Shown in pieces: positions 37,159 to 46,203 of a DNA stretch of 64,000 nt (the stretch's first letter is position 1; every line of letters starts with the position of its first letter). Under the pieces are notes generated by a model, which had not been told where the DNA came from, did no database searches, and saw only the letters and a list, made by a program, of their open reading frames with translations. Where the stretch lies: the NCBI RefSeq assembly GCF_024347595.1, contig NZ_AP025507.1, positions 930,001-994,000 on the forward strand, in the 5' to 3' direction. The stretch comes from Vibrio pomeroyi (GTDB taxonomy: Bacteria; Pseudomonadota; Gammaproteobacteria; Enterobacterales; Vibrionaceae). A program made the position numbers and the translations under genes.

Positions 37159-38136
37159 CTAAGATTGGGATACATCGCGATAAAAGTAACGCTCACAAAC
37201 TCTTGGGTTGATGTGCTTGATGACGTTAGATATCAAAGCGATAACGAGCACAGAGAATACGAGCCTTCCCCAGAATATGGTGTAGAAATCGGCTCCTATC
37301 AGCAGGATCAACAAAGTATCTTCTATCAGGCTGTGGAGTAGGTTGAGCAACATGATCGCTGTGAATACGTCTCTTGCGGAGATGTGCCCCTTTTTCGCTT
37401 CATTGATTAATAATCCGCCCCCAAACGAAAGACCAAGAGTAATACCTATGATGGTTAGGTTGGTCGCGTCTTTGCTGATTCCCAACAACCTCAGGAATGG
37501 TCTCAACATGACTGCCATCAGTTTTTCAATTCCAACAAGCTTTAAGATCTTGAGTAGCAGCAATAGAGCTGAGATCACCATGAAGATAACCGCAAAACTC
37601 TTAATCTGATCCAAGGCCCAGGTGAGGTAACTTGTATCCGTTGATACTTCCGGTTGCCAAAGCACAGTCGCGGGGTAGTTGAGTAAGTCACCATATTGAT
37701 AACTGAGGTTCAGCAGCCATGCTAATACCAAGCTGCCGCCGACTCTGACTGATAAGGTCGCCAGCCAACTCACGCCTGCTTTTTTGGCTATTGCACCTTC
37801 AATTGGCAGTGAATGGGCGAGAAGCATCATGCTGCCTAACACTGAAGCTTGGGCGACAGTAAGAGGAACATCGGAACTGATGAGAATAATCAACCCAGCA
37901 TAGATGTTAGTGAGTATGGTGGTAGCCCATACCAAGCCCATCTCTTTTGGTAAGCCAACGCTTTCCATTATAGGGCTTAACCATTCGCTAAGTATCACGA
38001 TACCGCCGAGCTCTTCAATCACTTTTATCACGATGATGATTGGAATCATGATTCGAAAAAGCGTTGAGGTGACATCGAAAATCTCTTTAAGGAGTTCTTT
38101 AAAAAATTGATAAGTGAATTTCATTGTTACGGCCAT
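37159..38136 (-). CDS. Nucleoside-recognition (Gate) domain membrane protein
   Basis: This 325-residue inner-membrane protein has eight or more helices. It shows the Gate/nucleoside-recognition pattern in two halves: an N-terminal amphipathic region (FKELLKEIFDVTSTLFRIMIPIIIVIKVIEELGG), the block LTNIYAGLIILIS, and a second half with ITLGLSFGGGLLINEAKKGHIS. Similar proteins are found in transport and spore-maturation families, so a transport role is likely but the substrate is not known. Two ATGs (38136 and 38124) are possible and neither has a strong ribosome site. It is divergent from the Lrp-type regulator at 38278, its probable controller. Confidence 0.78.
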   Translation of the reverse strand: MAVTMKFTYQFFKELLKEIFDVTSTLFRIMIPIIIVIKVIEELGGIVILSEWLSPIMESVGLPKEMGLVWATTILTNIYAGLIILISSDVPLTVAQASVLGSMMLLAHSLPIEGAIAKKAGVSWLATLSVRVGGSLVLAWLLNLSYQYGDLLNYPATVLWQPEVSTDTSYLTWALDQIKSFAVIFMVISALLLLLKILKLVGIEKLMAVMLRPFLRLLGISKDATNLTIIGITLGLSFGGGLLINEAKKGHISARDVFTAIMLLNLLHSLIEDTLLILLIGADFYTIFWGRLVFSVLVIALISNVIKHINPRVCERYFYRDVSQS

Positions 38137-38277
38137 TATTCGATTGTGTTGTATGTGAAGATCTTATCGCGATTGTTGTGATCGTAATTTTGAAATGGCT
38201 TTGTAAAGTTGCGTGAAATTTTTTAATTATCGTAGTATTAGAAATTATAAGTCACAAAACTATGGTTCTAAGAAATT

Positions 38278-38745
38278 ATGGAAATAGACCGTATAGATCG
38301 AAGCATACTGGTAGAGCTTCAAAAGAATAACCGAATTCCTAATCAAGCGCTGGCTGAGATTGTTGGCTTATCACCGCCCGCTTGCTTGAAGCGAGTGAAG
38401 CGCTTGAGAGAAGAGAGTGTGATTGTGGGTGATGTGTCTATCATCAATCCTGAGCTTACTGGCAGTAAGATGACTTTGGTTGTATCTGTAGAAATGGAAC
38501 GAGATCGAGGGGACATCTATCAGATATTTCGCCACTCTATTTCGAAGGCTGCGGAAGTAACTCAGTGTTATCAAATTTCTGGTAGCTTTGATTTCATGTT
38601 GATTGTTACGGTTAAAGATATTCAAGCCTATGAGGATTTTGTGGAGCGGGTGCTGCGCAAAGACTTAAACATTCGAAAGTTTCACACCTCTGTATCAATG
38701 AGAACGGTGAAGTTTAGTACCGCAGTGAACTTAGATGAGTCATAA
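38278..38745 (+). CDS. Lrp/AsnC-family transcriptional regulator
   Basis: This 155-residue regulator has a helix-turn-helix at residues 1-60 (IDRSILVELQKNNRIPNQALAEIVGLSPPACLKRVKRL) and a RAM effector domain at about 70-150 (CYQISGSFDFMLIVTVKDIQAYEDFV). Such proteins sense amino acids and bind DNA as octamers. It is divergent from the Gate-domain membrane gene, and an amino-acid or related export role for that neighbour would fit. The intergenic 38137-38277 is short and AT-rich. Confidence 0.9.
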   Translation: MEIDRIDRSILVELQKNNRIPNQALAEIVGLSPPACLKRVKRLREESVIVGDVSIINPELTGSKMTLVVSVEMERDRGDIYQIFRHSISKAAEVTQCYQISGSFDFMLIVTVKDIQAYEDFVERVLRKDLNIRKFHTSVSMRTVKFSTAVNLDES

Positions 38746-38823
38746 ACGCTAGCTTGAAGATATGTGATGCATTGAGGTTTGTGAGGTCACTGGCTTATTT
38801 TTGTTTAAATAGCAGGCATTTAC

Positions 38824-38848
38824 ACAAAATGTGATGTTCACATTTTGT
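38824..38848. promoter_or_regulatory. Perfect 25-bp palindrome upstream of the Aer-like gene
   Basis: Arms ACAAAATGTGA and TCACATTTTGT are exact complements around TGT. It lies about 60 bases before the ATG at 38910, where an operator would be. The half-site TGTGA recalls CRP/FNR-type sites, but the spacing is three bases rather than six. Confidence 0.6.
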
Positions 38849-38909
38849 CATAACTTTAATAATTGTATATATTCCTCGCCTAAAATAATAATTAACAAAA
38901 GTTAATATA

Positions 38910-40472
38910 ATGACTGTCAGCTCATCTTCTCAATCTCGTGAAACGCTTCTCAGCGAAAACGAACAACTTGTCTCGACTACCGACCTTAAAGGCGTTATTA
39001 CTTACAGTAATGATGCTTTTTGTCGCATCGCAGAATACAGCCAGCAAGAATTGCTAGGGCAACACCATAATATTGTTAGGCATGGCGATATGCCTAAGGC
39101 GGCGTTTGCCGACATGTGGGTAAACCTTAAGCAAGGTAAGGCGTGGCGCGGGATCGTAAAAAATAAGACTAAATCTGGTGGATATTACTGGGTTGATGCT
39201 TACGTTACCCCAATCTACGAGAGCGGCAAGGTGAGTGGTTATCAGTCTGTTCGTGTTAAACCGAAGAATGAGTGGGTACAGATTGCAGATAAGGCCTACC
39301 AAGGGTTATTGAAGGCTGAAAAATCTGGCCGCCAATGGTCATTACAGATCAATGATAGTGTTCGCTATGCTGTCTTATTGGGCTCTCTGGCTGCGCCTCT
39401 GATTTCAAATCTTGTCGAAGTAGGGCAAGTATCCCAATGGCTTCTTAGCTTGCTGCCTGTTTCTGCATTAGCTCTGCTTTTCCGACAAGAATTGATTGAT
39501 ACTCCTTTACAGCTGAAAAAACTGCAGTCGAAATTCGACAGTGTGAGCCGCCTGGTTTATTCAGGTAACAGCAAATTCTCAGTGGCCGATTTCCACTTAA
39601 AGCTGTTGTCTGCTCGAATTCGCACAGTACTCGGCCGCATGACCGATTCTGCAAAACCTCTGCAAGACTTAGCCGATAATCTGAATGCTACTTCGTTTGA
39701 AGTATCAGAAGCGCTAGATCAACAAACAAAAGACATTCTACAAGTGCGTGAAGCAACGGAAGAGGTTGAAGTTACGGCGAATGAGGTCTCTTCTCGTACT
39801 GAAGAAGCGCACCAGATTGTTGATGTGACTCTGCAAACCTGTGCGGGTGCTAAAGAGAGTATTAACCAAACTCACCGCAACCTTGAAAACCTAGCTTCAC
39901 AGGCCGAGAAAGCGACACACACGACGTACCAGTTGAGCGACCAAGCACAGAGCGTCAGCAAGATCATGGAAGAGATCGGTGGCATTGCCGAACAAACCAA
40001 CCTGTTGGCATTGAACGCTGCGATAGAAGCGGCGAGAGCGGGTGAACAAGGTCGAGGCTTCGCGGTTGTTGCCGATGAAGTCCGGGCGTTATCCGGTCGA
40101 ACATCTAAGGCTACAGTTCAGATCAAAGAGAGCATTGATACTATGCTTGCAACGATTGAAGGCTGGCAAAAAGATATTCTGGCTAACAGAGAACAGACAG
40201 ACGCGTGTGGCGATGTAGCAAAGGTAAGCTCAGAACGTTTATCGGAAGTTGAGAACCTGATGCAATCGATGAACGAGTTGATGCAGTCGGTAGAAAGCTC
40301 TGCGCATAAACAGCGTCAGCTATCGAGTGATGTAAACCTTCATATGCAGTCTATCGCTTCAACAGCTGAGCAAAACCTGGTTGCGACGCATTCTGTTAAA
40401 GACCATTCAACAGAGCTGAAAGAGCAAGTGAACGAGTTCTATCAACTAGCGAAGCGTTTTGAAGAAAAATAG
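38910..40472 (+). CDS. Aer-like PAS chemoreceptor (aerotaxis/redox)
   Basis: This 520-residue chemoreceptor has an N-terminal PAS domain of Aer type ([39 protein letters not shown], then [24 protein letters not shown]), which in Aer binds FAD to sense redox state. A hydrophobic segment (about residues 150-195) anchors it in the membrane without a periplasmic domain. The long signalling hairpin has the conserved tip [19 protein letters not shown]. It would signal energy or oxygen level to the chemotaxis kinase. It is transcribed alone and followed by a terminator. Confidence 0.9.
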   Translation: MTVSSSSQSRETLLSENEQLVSTTDLKGVITYSNDAFCRIAEYSQQELLGQHHNIVRHGDMPKAAFADMWVNLKQGKAWRGIVKNKTKSGGYYWVDAYVTPIYESGKVSGYQSVRVKPKNEWVQIADKAYQGLLKAEKSGRQWSLQINDSVRYAVLLGSLAAPLISNLVEVGQVSQWLLSLLPVSALALLFRQELIDTPLQLKKLQSKFDSVSRLVYSGNSKFSVADFHLKLLSARIRTVLGRMTDSAKPLQDLADNLNATSFEVSEALDQQTKDILQVREATEEVEVTANEVSSRTEEAHQIVDVTLQTCAGAKESINQTHRNLENLASQAEKATHTTYQLSDQAQSVSKIMEEIGGIAEQTNLLALNAAIEAARAGEQGRGFAVVADEVRALSGRTSKATVQIKESIDTMLATIEGWQKDILANREQTDACGDVAKVSSERLSEVENLMQSMNELMQSVESSAHKQRQLSSDVNLHMQSIASTAEQNLVATHSVKDHSTELKEQVNEFYQLAKRFEEK

Positions 40473-40504
40473 CTCTCAAAGATAATTAGAATGAGAAATA
40501 AGAG

Positions 40505-40534
40505 AAAGCCTTGCGAAATTAGCAGGGCTTTTTT
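40505..40534 (+). terminator. Terminator after the Aer-like gene
   Basis: AAGCCTTGC pairs with GCAGGGCTT (one G-U) around GAAATTA and is followed by TTTTTT. Confidence 0.85.
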
Positions 40535-40640
40535 GTAGCTCAACGCTTCGTTTTGAAAATCTTTGAAACACAAATAAAACACCGTTCAATTACGGTTGGG
40601 TTACACTTCTACTATTCCAATCAAATTTTGAGTTACTGAG

Positions 40641-41294
40641 ATGCGCCCCCTTATTTTTACCGTTTTTTGTTTCAGTCTTGTGAGTTTCCCAAGCTTAGCT
40701 TCAAAGGGTTCTCACTATCTTTATACGGGTTATCAGAACACACGAGTCAGTGATGATGGCTTTCAAGATTACTTTGAAGGCTCTTACAACAACTCAGGCA
40801 GTAAGCAGCTTTACGGCGGCTATTTCGGCGGCAATTATGCTGTAACGGATTCTCTGTTTGTTGGCTTCGACTCTTCAAAGACGACCCGATCTTCAACGAC
40901 TTTGTCTGATCTGTCTATTCAGTTGGGCTGGTACCATTCGGTCACTCAACAGGTTGAACTGTACGCTTCTGGAGGCGTTAATTGGGTGAAACCTAAGAGA
41001 CGCTCTTCGTGTCGCAATGACAGTATTCTTGACCCATGTAACAGGGAAACCAACAAAAACTACGATGAAGGGTTTATTGGTGAAGCAGGTGCTGTGGTTT
41101 CGATTAACGAACGTTGGTCGCTGCAACCATTTTACAGTTATACAGACACCTATGAACATGGTTTAAATAGCTTAGGGGTTGTGAGCTCGGTTAAGATTAT
41201 CTCGTGGCTTTCCGTTGATGCTGGTTATGACTACACCTATAGCAAAAACCTAAAGCAAAACACGGTTCGAGTCGGCGCGCGGTTTAGTTTCTAG
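40641..41294 (+). CDS. Outer-membrane beta-barrel protein, function unknown
   Basis: This 217-residue protein has a signal peptide (cleavage near SLAS) and about eight amphipathic strands (HYLYTGYQNTRV, KQLYGGYFGGNYAV, LSIQLGWYHSVT, VELYASGGVNW, WSLQPFYSYTDTY, VDAGYDYTYS, NTVRVGARFSF), ending in the F-terminated strand typical of outer-membrane proteins. Size and pattern fit an OmpA-like or OmpW-like eight-stranded barrel. Two cysteines (CRNDSILDPC) may form a loop disulphide. The gene has no terminator before the IS element begins 36 bases downstream. Confidence 0.72.
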   Translation: MRPLIFTVFCFSLVSFPSLASKGSHYLYTGYQNTRVSDDGFQDYFEGSYNNSGSKQLYGGYFGGNYAVTDSLFVGFDSSKTTRSSTTLSDLSIQLGWYHSVTQQVELYASGGVNWVKPKRRSSCRNDSILDPCNRETNKNYDEGFIGEAGAVVSINERWSLQPFYSYTDTYEHGLNSLGVVSSVKIISWLSVDAGYDYTYSKNLKQNTVRVGARFSF

Positions 41295-41340
41295 TCTTTA
41301 ATCTCTAACAGACAACAGATACAAAAATGTATGGTCCGCC

Positions 41341-41562
41341 CCGTTATTGCAACTACAATTAAGTAATAACGGAGTTGGTTTGCGCTAATGTATTCGGAGT
41401 CCTTGTTGGGAGCACTAGCTTCCCAGCTCCACGATGATATCCGCGCCAGATTATCCTTAAAAAGCCTAAAGCATTGATTGCTATTTTTTGTGTCAGGTTC
41501 TTAATCTGGCCGATTGACCGTTTTTGTCATCACGTTCATTGGCGTTGCAAACTTGGTTATAG
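41341..41562 (-). ncRNA. Candidate IS-encoded guide RNA (seekRNA/bridge RNA) region
   Basis: This non-coding part of the IS holds several potential stems: CCGTTATT/AATAACGG (41341-41372), TGGGAGC/GCTTCCCA with one bulge (41407-41425) and a longer-range CCAGATTA/TAATCTGG (41446-41509). In IS1111-type elements a structured RNA from the region downstream of the transposase guides target choice. The position and structure fit, but no RNA evidence is available and the exact RNA ends and strand are inferred. Confidence 0.5.
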
Positions 41563-42576
41563 CTAAACAGCCTTAAAAGCTTGGCGGTGGTATAACACCG
41601 CCCAAGCTATCCTCACTAGCTTGTTGGCTAATGCGACTACCACTACATTAAATGGTTTGGTGGCTCGTAGGTTCGCAAGCCACTCTCCGAACACTTTCCC
41701 TGTCGTCTCTAGTCTAGAGAGTACAGCCCTTGCCCCATGGACAAACAGAGTTCTGAGGTGTTTATTCCCTCGTTTACTCATACCAAGTAGTTTGGTCTTT
41801 CCTCCCGTTGAGAATTGCCTTGGCACAAGCCCCAACCAAGCCGCCATCTCACGGCCATTGGTAAAGTTATTCGGAGAGCTTACATCGGCTATACACAATG
41901 TGGAGGTAAGATCGCCAATTCCAGGGATAGTTTTTAATAATTGAGCACTTTCATTGTTATTAACAATAGTTTGAAGCTTGTTATCTTGAGTTTTGATTTG
42001 TTCATTAAGGTACTTGTAATGTTCGTGGATAGATATCAATTCACATAGCAAGCTTTTTGGTAATGAGACTGTTTGTTCTGCTAACCATTGAAACAGAGAC
42101 TTCATCTTTGCATGTCCTTTGGGAAAGCTAAGGCCGAACTCAAGTAAGATCGCCCCGATCCGCGACATAGTGGCAGTTCTCTCCTTGATATAACTATCTC
42201 TGACTCGATGAATCGCTGCGATGACTTGAGCCTCTTCACTTTTTACAGCTACAAACCTCATAGTCGGTCGACCCGCAGCCTCTGCGATCGCTGATGCATC
42301 AATGAAATCGTTTTTATTGCCTTTGACATAAGGCTTAACATACTGAGGAGGAATAAGTCGGGGTTGATGACCAAGTTCACCACACTTTCGAGCAAGCCAA
42401 TGAGCACCGCCACAGGCTTCGAAAGCAATAGTTGTTGGTTCTATTTTACTAAGAAAGATTAAAAGTTGGTTGCGATTAAATTTACGACGAAGCACTTCCA
42501 CTCCACAACGGTTATGTGCGATAGCATGGAAGCAATGTTTACCTAGGTCGATACCTAAAATATGAATAGAAGACAT
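41563..42576 (-). CDS. IS110-family DEDD transposase/recombinase
   Basis: This 337-residue recombinase appears intact. The N-terminal RuvC-like DEDD domain shows GIDLGKHCFHA (Asp), AFEACGGAHWLARK (Glu) and GNKNDFIDASAIAEA (Asp-x-x-Asp). The C-terminal transposase_20 domain has IPGIGDLTSTLCIADV and FSTGGKTKLLGMSKRGNKHLR with the serine needed for strand exchange. The ATG at 42576 follows GAGGTG; a GTG at 42585 is less likely. No frameshift or stop is seen, so the element may be active. Confidence 0.93.
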   Translation of the reverse strand: MSSIHILGIDLGKHCFHAIAHNRCGVEVLRRKFNRNQLLIFLSKIEPTTIAFEACGGAHWLARKCGELGHQPRLIPPQYVKPYVKGNKNDFIDASAIAEAAGRPTMRFVAVKSEEAQVIAAIHRVRDSYIKERTATMSRIGAILLEFGLSFPKGHAKMKSLFQWLAEQTVSLPKSLLCELISIHEHYKYLNEQIKTQDNKLQTIVNNNESAQLLKTIPGIGDLTSTLCIADVSSPNNFTNGREMAAWLGLVPRQFSTGGKTKLLGMSKRGNKHLRTLFVHGARAVLSRLETTGKVFGEWLANLRATKPFNVVVVALANKLVRIAWAVLYHRQAFKAV

Positions 42577-42644
42577 ATGGTTCACCTCATTCTGAGAGCC
42601 TACTCTAAGCTTAAGGGCTTGAGAGTGAGGCGGACCATATAATT

Positions 42645-42670
42645 AAGCCCCGCATTTTCATGCGGGGCTT
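42645..42670. terminator. Terminator of the tkt gene, beside the IS end
   Basis: AAGCCCCGCAT pairs with its exact complement around TTTC. It lies 46 bases past the tkt stop on the minus strand and within six bases of the IS repeat. It may once have served the barrel gene on the other strand too. Confidence 0.8.
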
Positions 42671-42715
42671 TCAGTATGCATCAACCCATTTTAAGGCGAG
42701 ACAATTGAATCAAGA

Positions 42716-44707
42716 TTAAGCTAGAAGCTCTTTTGCTGTGTTTACTACGTTTTCAGTAGTGAAACCGAACATCTTGAATAGCTCGCCTGCTGGTGCAGAT
42801 TCGCCGAACGTTGTCATACCGATGATCTTGCCACCGAAACCAACGTACTTGTACCAGAAGTCAGCGATACCAGCTTCTACTGCGATACGCGCTGTAACGT
42901 CAGATGGAAGTACAGACTCACGGTATTCAGCATCTTGCTTGTCGAACGCGTCAGTTGCAGGCATAGATACTACGCGTACTTTCTTGCCTTCAGCTGTTAG
43001 TTCAGCAGCAGCGTTAACCGCTAGCTCAACTTCAGAACCTGTTGCGATAAGGATAAGCTCTGGCTTGCCTTCACAATCTTTCAGGATGTAACCACCCTTA
43101 GCGATGTTAGCTACTTGTGCAGCGTCACGATCTTGTTGTGCAAGGTTTTGACGAGAGAAGATTAGCGATGTAGGGCCATCTTTACGTTCGATTGCCAGTT
43201 TCCAAGCGACTGCAGACTCAACTTGGTCACATGGACGCCATGTGCTCATGTTTGGAGTCAGACGTAGAGAAGCGATTTGCTCAACCGGTTGGTGAGTAGG
43301 ACCATCTTCGCCTAGGCCGATAGAGTCGTGCGTGTAAACTTGGATGTTCTGAACTTTCATCAGAGCAGCCATACGCATTGCGTTACGCGCGTATTCCATG
43401 AACATTAGGAACGTTGCGCCGTATGGTACGAAACCACCGTGCAGAGCGATACCGTTCATGATAGCTGTCATACCGAATTCACGTACACCGTAGTGGATGT
43501 AGTTACCAGAGAAGTCCGTTGCTTCAAGAGACTTAGAACCAGACCACATAGTCAGGTTAGAAGGCGCAAGGTCAGCAGAGCCGCCCATGAATTCTGGTAG
43601 CATAGCACCGAACGCTTCTAGTGCGTTTTGAGATGCTTTACGTGAAGCGATGTTTGCTGGGTTAGCTTGAAGATCAGCAATGATTTGGTTTGCTTTCTCT
43701 TCCCACTCAGCAGGTAGGTCACCGTTTACGCGGCGTTTGAATTCAGCTGCCAGCTCAGGGTATGCTGCTTCATAAGCTGCAAGTTTCTCGTTCCACGCTG
43801 CTTCCTTAGCTGCGCCTGCTTCTTTCGCATCCCACTCTGAGTAAACTTCCGACGGAATTTCAAAAGGACCGTGCTCCCAACCTAATTCTTTACGTGTTGC
43901 TGCAATTTCTTCAGCGCCTAGTGGTGCACCGTGACAGTCGTGCGTACCTGATTTGTTTGGAGAACCAAAGCCGATAACTGTTTTAGTACAGATTAGAGTA
44001 GGGCGAGGATCTGCTTTAGCTGCTTCGATAGCTGCGTTAATAGCATCAGCATCGTGACCATCTACTGCTGGGATTACGTGCCAACCGTATGCTTCAAAAC
44101 GCTTAGGTGTATCGTCAGAGAACCAACCTTCAACTTCACCATCGATAGAGATGCCGTTGTCATCCCAGAAAGCTACCAGCTTACCAAGACCTAGCGTACC
44201 TGCTAGAGAACATGCTTCGTGAGAGATACCTTCCATCAGACAGCCATCACCCATGAATGCATAAGTGTAGTGGTCTACGATGTCGTGGCCTTCTTTGTTG
44301 AACTGTGCCGCAAGCGCTTTCTCAGCCATTGCCATACCAACAGCGTTAGTGATGCCTTGACCTAGAGGACCAGTCGTTGTCTCGATACCTGGTGCGTAAC
44401 CGTACTCTGGGTGACCTGGAGTCTTAGAGTGCAGTTGACGGAAGTTTTTAAGATCTTCAATTGAAAGCTCGTAACCCGCTAGGTGAAGCAGAGAGTAAAT
44501 AAGCATAGAGCCGTGGCCGTTTGAAAGTACGAAACGGTCGCGGTCAGCCCACTCAGGGTTAGATGGGTTGTGGTTTAGGTGAGAGCGCCAAAGAACTTCA
44601 GCGATGTCAGCCATACCCATAGGAGCGCCTGGGTGACCAGAGTTTGCTTGTTGTACGCCGTCCATGCTTAGAGCACGAATAGCGTTAGCTAGATGTTTGC
44701 GGTTCAT
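42716..44707 (-). CDS. tkt: Transketolase
   Basis: This 663-residue thiamine-diphosphate enzyme moves two-carbon ketol units between sugar phosphates in the non-oxidative pentose phosphate pathway. The pyrophosphate domain has [11 protein letters not shown], the thiamine-diphosphate motif [13 protein letters not shown] through [10 protein letters not shown], and the second domain has the catalytic Glu region [20 protein letters not shown] and [19 protein letters not shown]. Length is normal. It lies 86 bases downstream of the transaldolase gene and is probably co-transcribed with it. In V. cholerae the chromosome II copy has the same neighbours. Confidence 0.96.
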   Translation of the reverse strand: MNRKHLANAIRALSMDGVQQANSGHPGAPMGMADIAEVLWRSHLNHNPSNPEWADRDRFVLSNGHGSMLIYSLLHLAGYELSIEDLKNFRQLHSKTPGHPEYGYAPGIETTTGPLGQGITNAVGMAMAEKALAAQFNKEGHDIVDHYTYAFMGDGCLMEGISHEACSLAGTLGLGKLVAFWDDNGISIDGEVEGWFSDDTPKRFEAYGWHVIPAVDGHDADAINAAIEAAKADPRPTLICTKTVIGFGSPNKSGTHDCHGAPLGAEEIAATRKELGWEHGPFEIPSEVYSEWDAKEAGAAKEAAWNEKLAAYEAAYPELAAEFKRRVNGDLPAEWEEKANQIIADLQANPANIASRKASQNALEAFGAMLPEFMGGSADLAPSNLTMWSGSKSLEATDFSGNYIHYGVREFGMTAIMNGIALHGGFVPYGATFLMFMEYARNAMRMAALMKVQNIQVYTHDSIGLGEDGPTHQPVEQIASLRLTPNMSTWRPCDQVESAVAWKLAIERKDGPTSLIFSRQNLAQQDRDAAQVANIAKGGYILKDCEGKPELILIATGSEVELAVNAAAELTAEGKKVRVVSMPATDAFDKQDAEYRESVLPSDVTARIAVEAGIADFWYKYVGFGGKIIGMTTFGESAPAGELFKMFGFTTENVVNTAKELLA

Positions 44708-44793
44708 AGAAACTTCCGAATAAAAATTAAGATAAACAAATTGATAAAAGTAGGGGAACTGAACGTTCCCCTATTTGAAATTGGTGAGAGTGA

Positions 44794-45744
44794 TTACAGC
44801 TTAGCTGCAATCATGTCTTCTAGTTTGCCTTGGTCAACTGCGAAGTTGCGGATGCCTTCAGCTAGCTTCTCTACAGCCATTGCGTCTTGGTTGTGGTCCC
44901 ATAGGAACTCAGCGTGAGTCATCGCTGCTGGACGCTCTTTAGTACCGTTAGAGTCGATTAGCTTTTCTACTACTTCGCCTTCTGCTGCTTCTAGGTCTGC
45001 TAGAAGTTGAGGTGCGATAGTTAGACGGTCACAACCAGCAAGTTCAAGGATCTCACCGATGTTACGGAAGCTTGCGCCCATAACAACAGTCTTGTAACCG
45101 TGGTCTTTGTAGTAGTTGTAGATATCTGAAACAGAGATTACGCCTGGATCTTCTGAAGCTTCGAAATCACGACCTTCTTTCGCTTTGTACCAGTCCATGA
45201 TGCGACCTACGAAAGGAGAGATTAGGAATACGCCAGCTTCAGCACAAGCACGAGCTTGAGCGAAAGAGAATAGAAGCGTTAGGTTACAGTTGATGCCTTC
45301 TTTCTCTAGGATTTCAGCAGCACGGATGCCTTCCCAAGTAGAAGCCAGTTTGATAAGGATACGGTCGTTAGTGATGCCAGCGTCGTTGTACATTTTGATA
45401 AGTTGACGAGCTTTAGCAACGCTGCCTTCCATGTCGTAAGAAAGACGAGCATCTACTTCAGTAGAGATACGGCCAGGTACAACTTTCAGGATTTCTTTAC
45501 CGATGTTCACGTTAAGCATGTCGCAAGTGTCTTGAACTTGCTGTGCTTTGTCATCGCTTTGCGCTTTAGCGTATTCGATAGAAGCATCGATTAGAGGTGC
45601 GTACTCAGCAATTTGAGCAGCTTTAAGAATTAGAGATGGGTTAGTTGTTGCATCTTCAGGAGTGTACTTGCTGATAGCTTCGATATCGCCAGTGTCAGCT
45701 ACAACAGTTGTTAGTTTACGAAGTTGCTCTAATTTATTGCTCAT
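44794..45744 (-). CDS. tal: Transaldolase B
   Basis: This 316-residue enzyme transfers the dihydroxyacetone unit from sedoheptulose-7-phosphate in the pentose phosphate pathway. It has the early TTVVADTGD and the [12 protein letters not shown] block, the Schiff-base lysine in [16 protein letters not shown], and [30 protein letters not shown]. The ATG at 45744 with AGGA upstream gives the usual TalB N-terminus ([11 protein letters not shown]); the frame remains open 27 codons earlier, but that part is not family-like. It leads the tal-tkt operon, divergent from the SorC-type regulator. Confidence 0.96.
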   Translation of the reverse strand: MSNKLEQLRKLTTVVADTGDIEAISKYTPEDATTNPSLILKAAQIAEYAPLIDASIEYAKAQSDDKAQQVQDTCDMLNVNIGKEILKVVPGRISTEVDARLSYDMEGSVAKARQLIKMYNDAGITNDRILIKLASTWEGIRAAEILEKEGINCNLTLLFSFAQARACAEAGVFLISPFVGRIMDWYKAKEGRDFEASEDPGVISVSDIYNYYKDHGYKTVVMGASFRNIGEILELAGCDRLTIAPQLLADLEAAEGEVVEKLIDSNGTKERPAAMTHAEFLWDHNQDAMAVEKLAEGIRNFAVDQGKLEDMIAAKL

Positions 45745-45875
45745 TTTGATCATCCTATGTATCGCATAACACCTCATTAATGGGAGAGGTGTGGGCATTT
45801 GCAAGCTAACTAATGAAGTTCTCAATGGTTGTACCAGTGAGCCAAACTTACATTAATTTAAATTTTTCTCCGAAC

Positions 45876-45900
45876 GAACATTTGCACAGAACATTTGATC
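45876..45900. promoter_or_regulatory. Two tandem operator-like sites before tal
   Basis: GAACATTTGCAC and GAACATTTGATC lie 13 bases apart and share eight leading bases with the full palindromes at 46083 and 46149. They lie 130-155 bases upstream of tal. Confidence 0.5.
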
Positions 45901-46082
45901 GCTCGATGAGTAAATGATGTGGCCATATTTATCCGATCTAGCACCAAAGTCAACGGTAAATAGTCCTGTATGGTGACTTCAGTCAAATATATTTCGCTCT
46001 AGTAATCATGGGGTATGCTAGCAAACGTTTAACGGGCAGAGTGAGGTGAATTAATCAACAATAAAACCAAGGCTATCACCGT

Positions 46083-46160
46083 GAACAAATGTTCCTTGTT
46101 GTTACATATGTTCACGGTGTAAACTTGTGTATCACTTGCTAATGCATCGAACATTTGTTC
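46083..46160. promoter_or_regulatory. Palindromic operator sites before the SorC-type gene
   Basis: GAACAAATGTTC at 46083-46094 and GAACATTTGTTC at 46149-46160 are complete or near-complete dyads. A further half site (ATATGTTCAC) lies near 46107. The second ends 43 bases before the regulator ATG, a typical autoregulation position. Confidence 0.6.
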
Positions 46161-46203
46161 TCAAAGCAGGTAAAATAATTGTTAAATATAGGTTGCGTGG
46201 TAT

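Larger units (their letters stand above)
41330..42639 (-). mobile_element. IS110-family (IS1111-group) insertion sequence
   Basis: The element has one transposase gene flanked by exact 11-base inverted repeats, TATGGTCCGCC at 41330-41340 and its complement at 42629-42639. The non-coding part is long (222 bases) after the transposase and short (about 50) before it. Subterminal repeats and a long downstream non-coding part fit the IS1111 group. True ends may lie a few bases outside the repeats. No target-site duplication was seen, as expected for this family. It sits between an outer-membrane barrel gene and the terminator hairpin at 42645. Confidence 0.85.

Noticed and set aside
38824..38848. 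CRP or FNR site
   Set aside because: The half sites are TGTGA/TCACA, but the spacing is three bases, not the six CRP needs, and the FNR half site TTGAT is absent.
41330..42639. A degenerate or composite transposon
   Set aside because: Only one element with an uninterrupted transposase and one pair of repeats is seen; no cargo genes are present.
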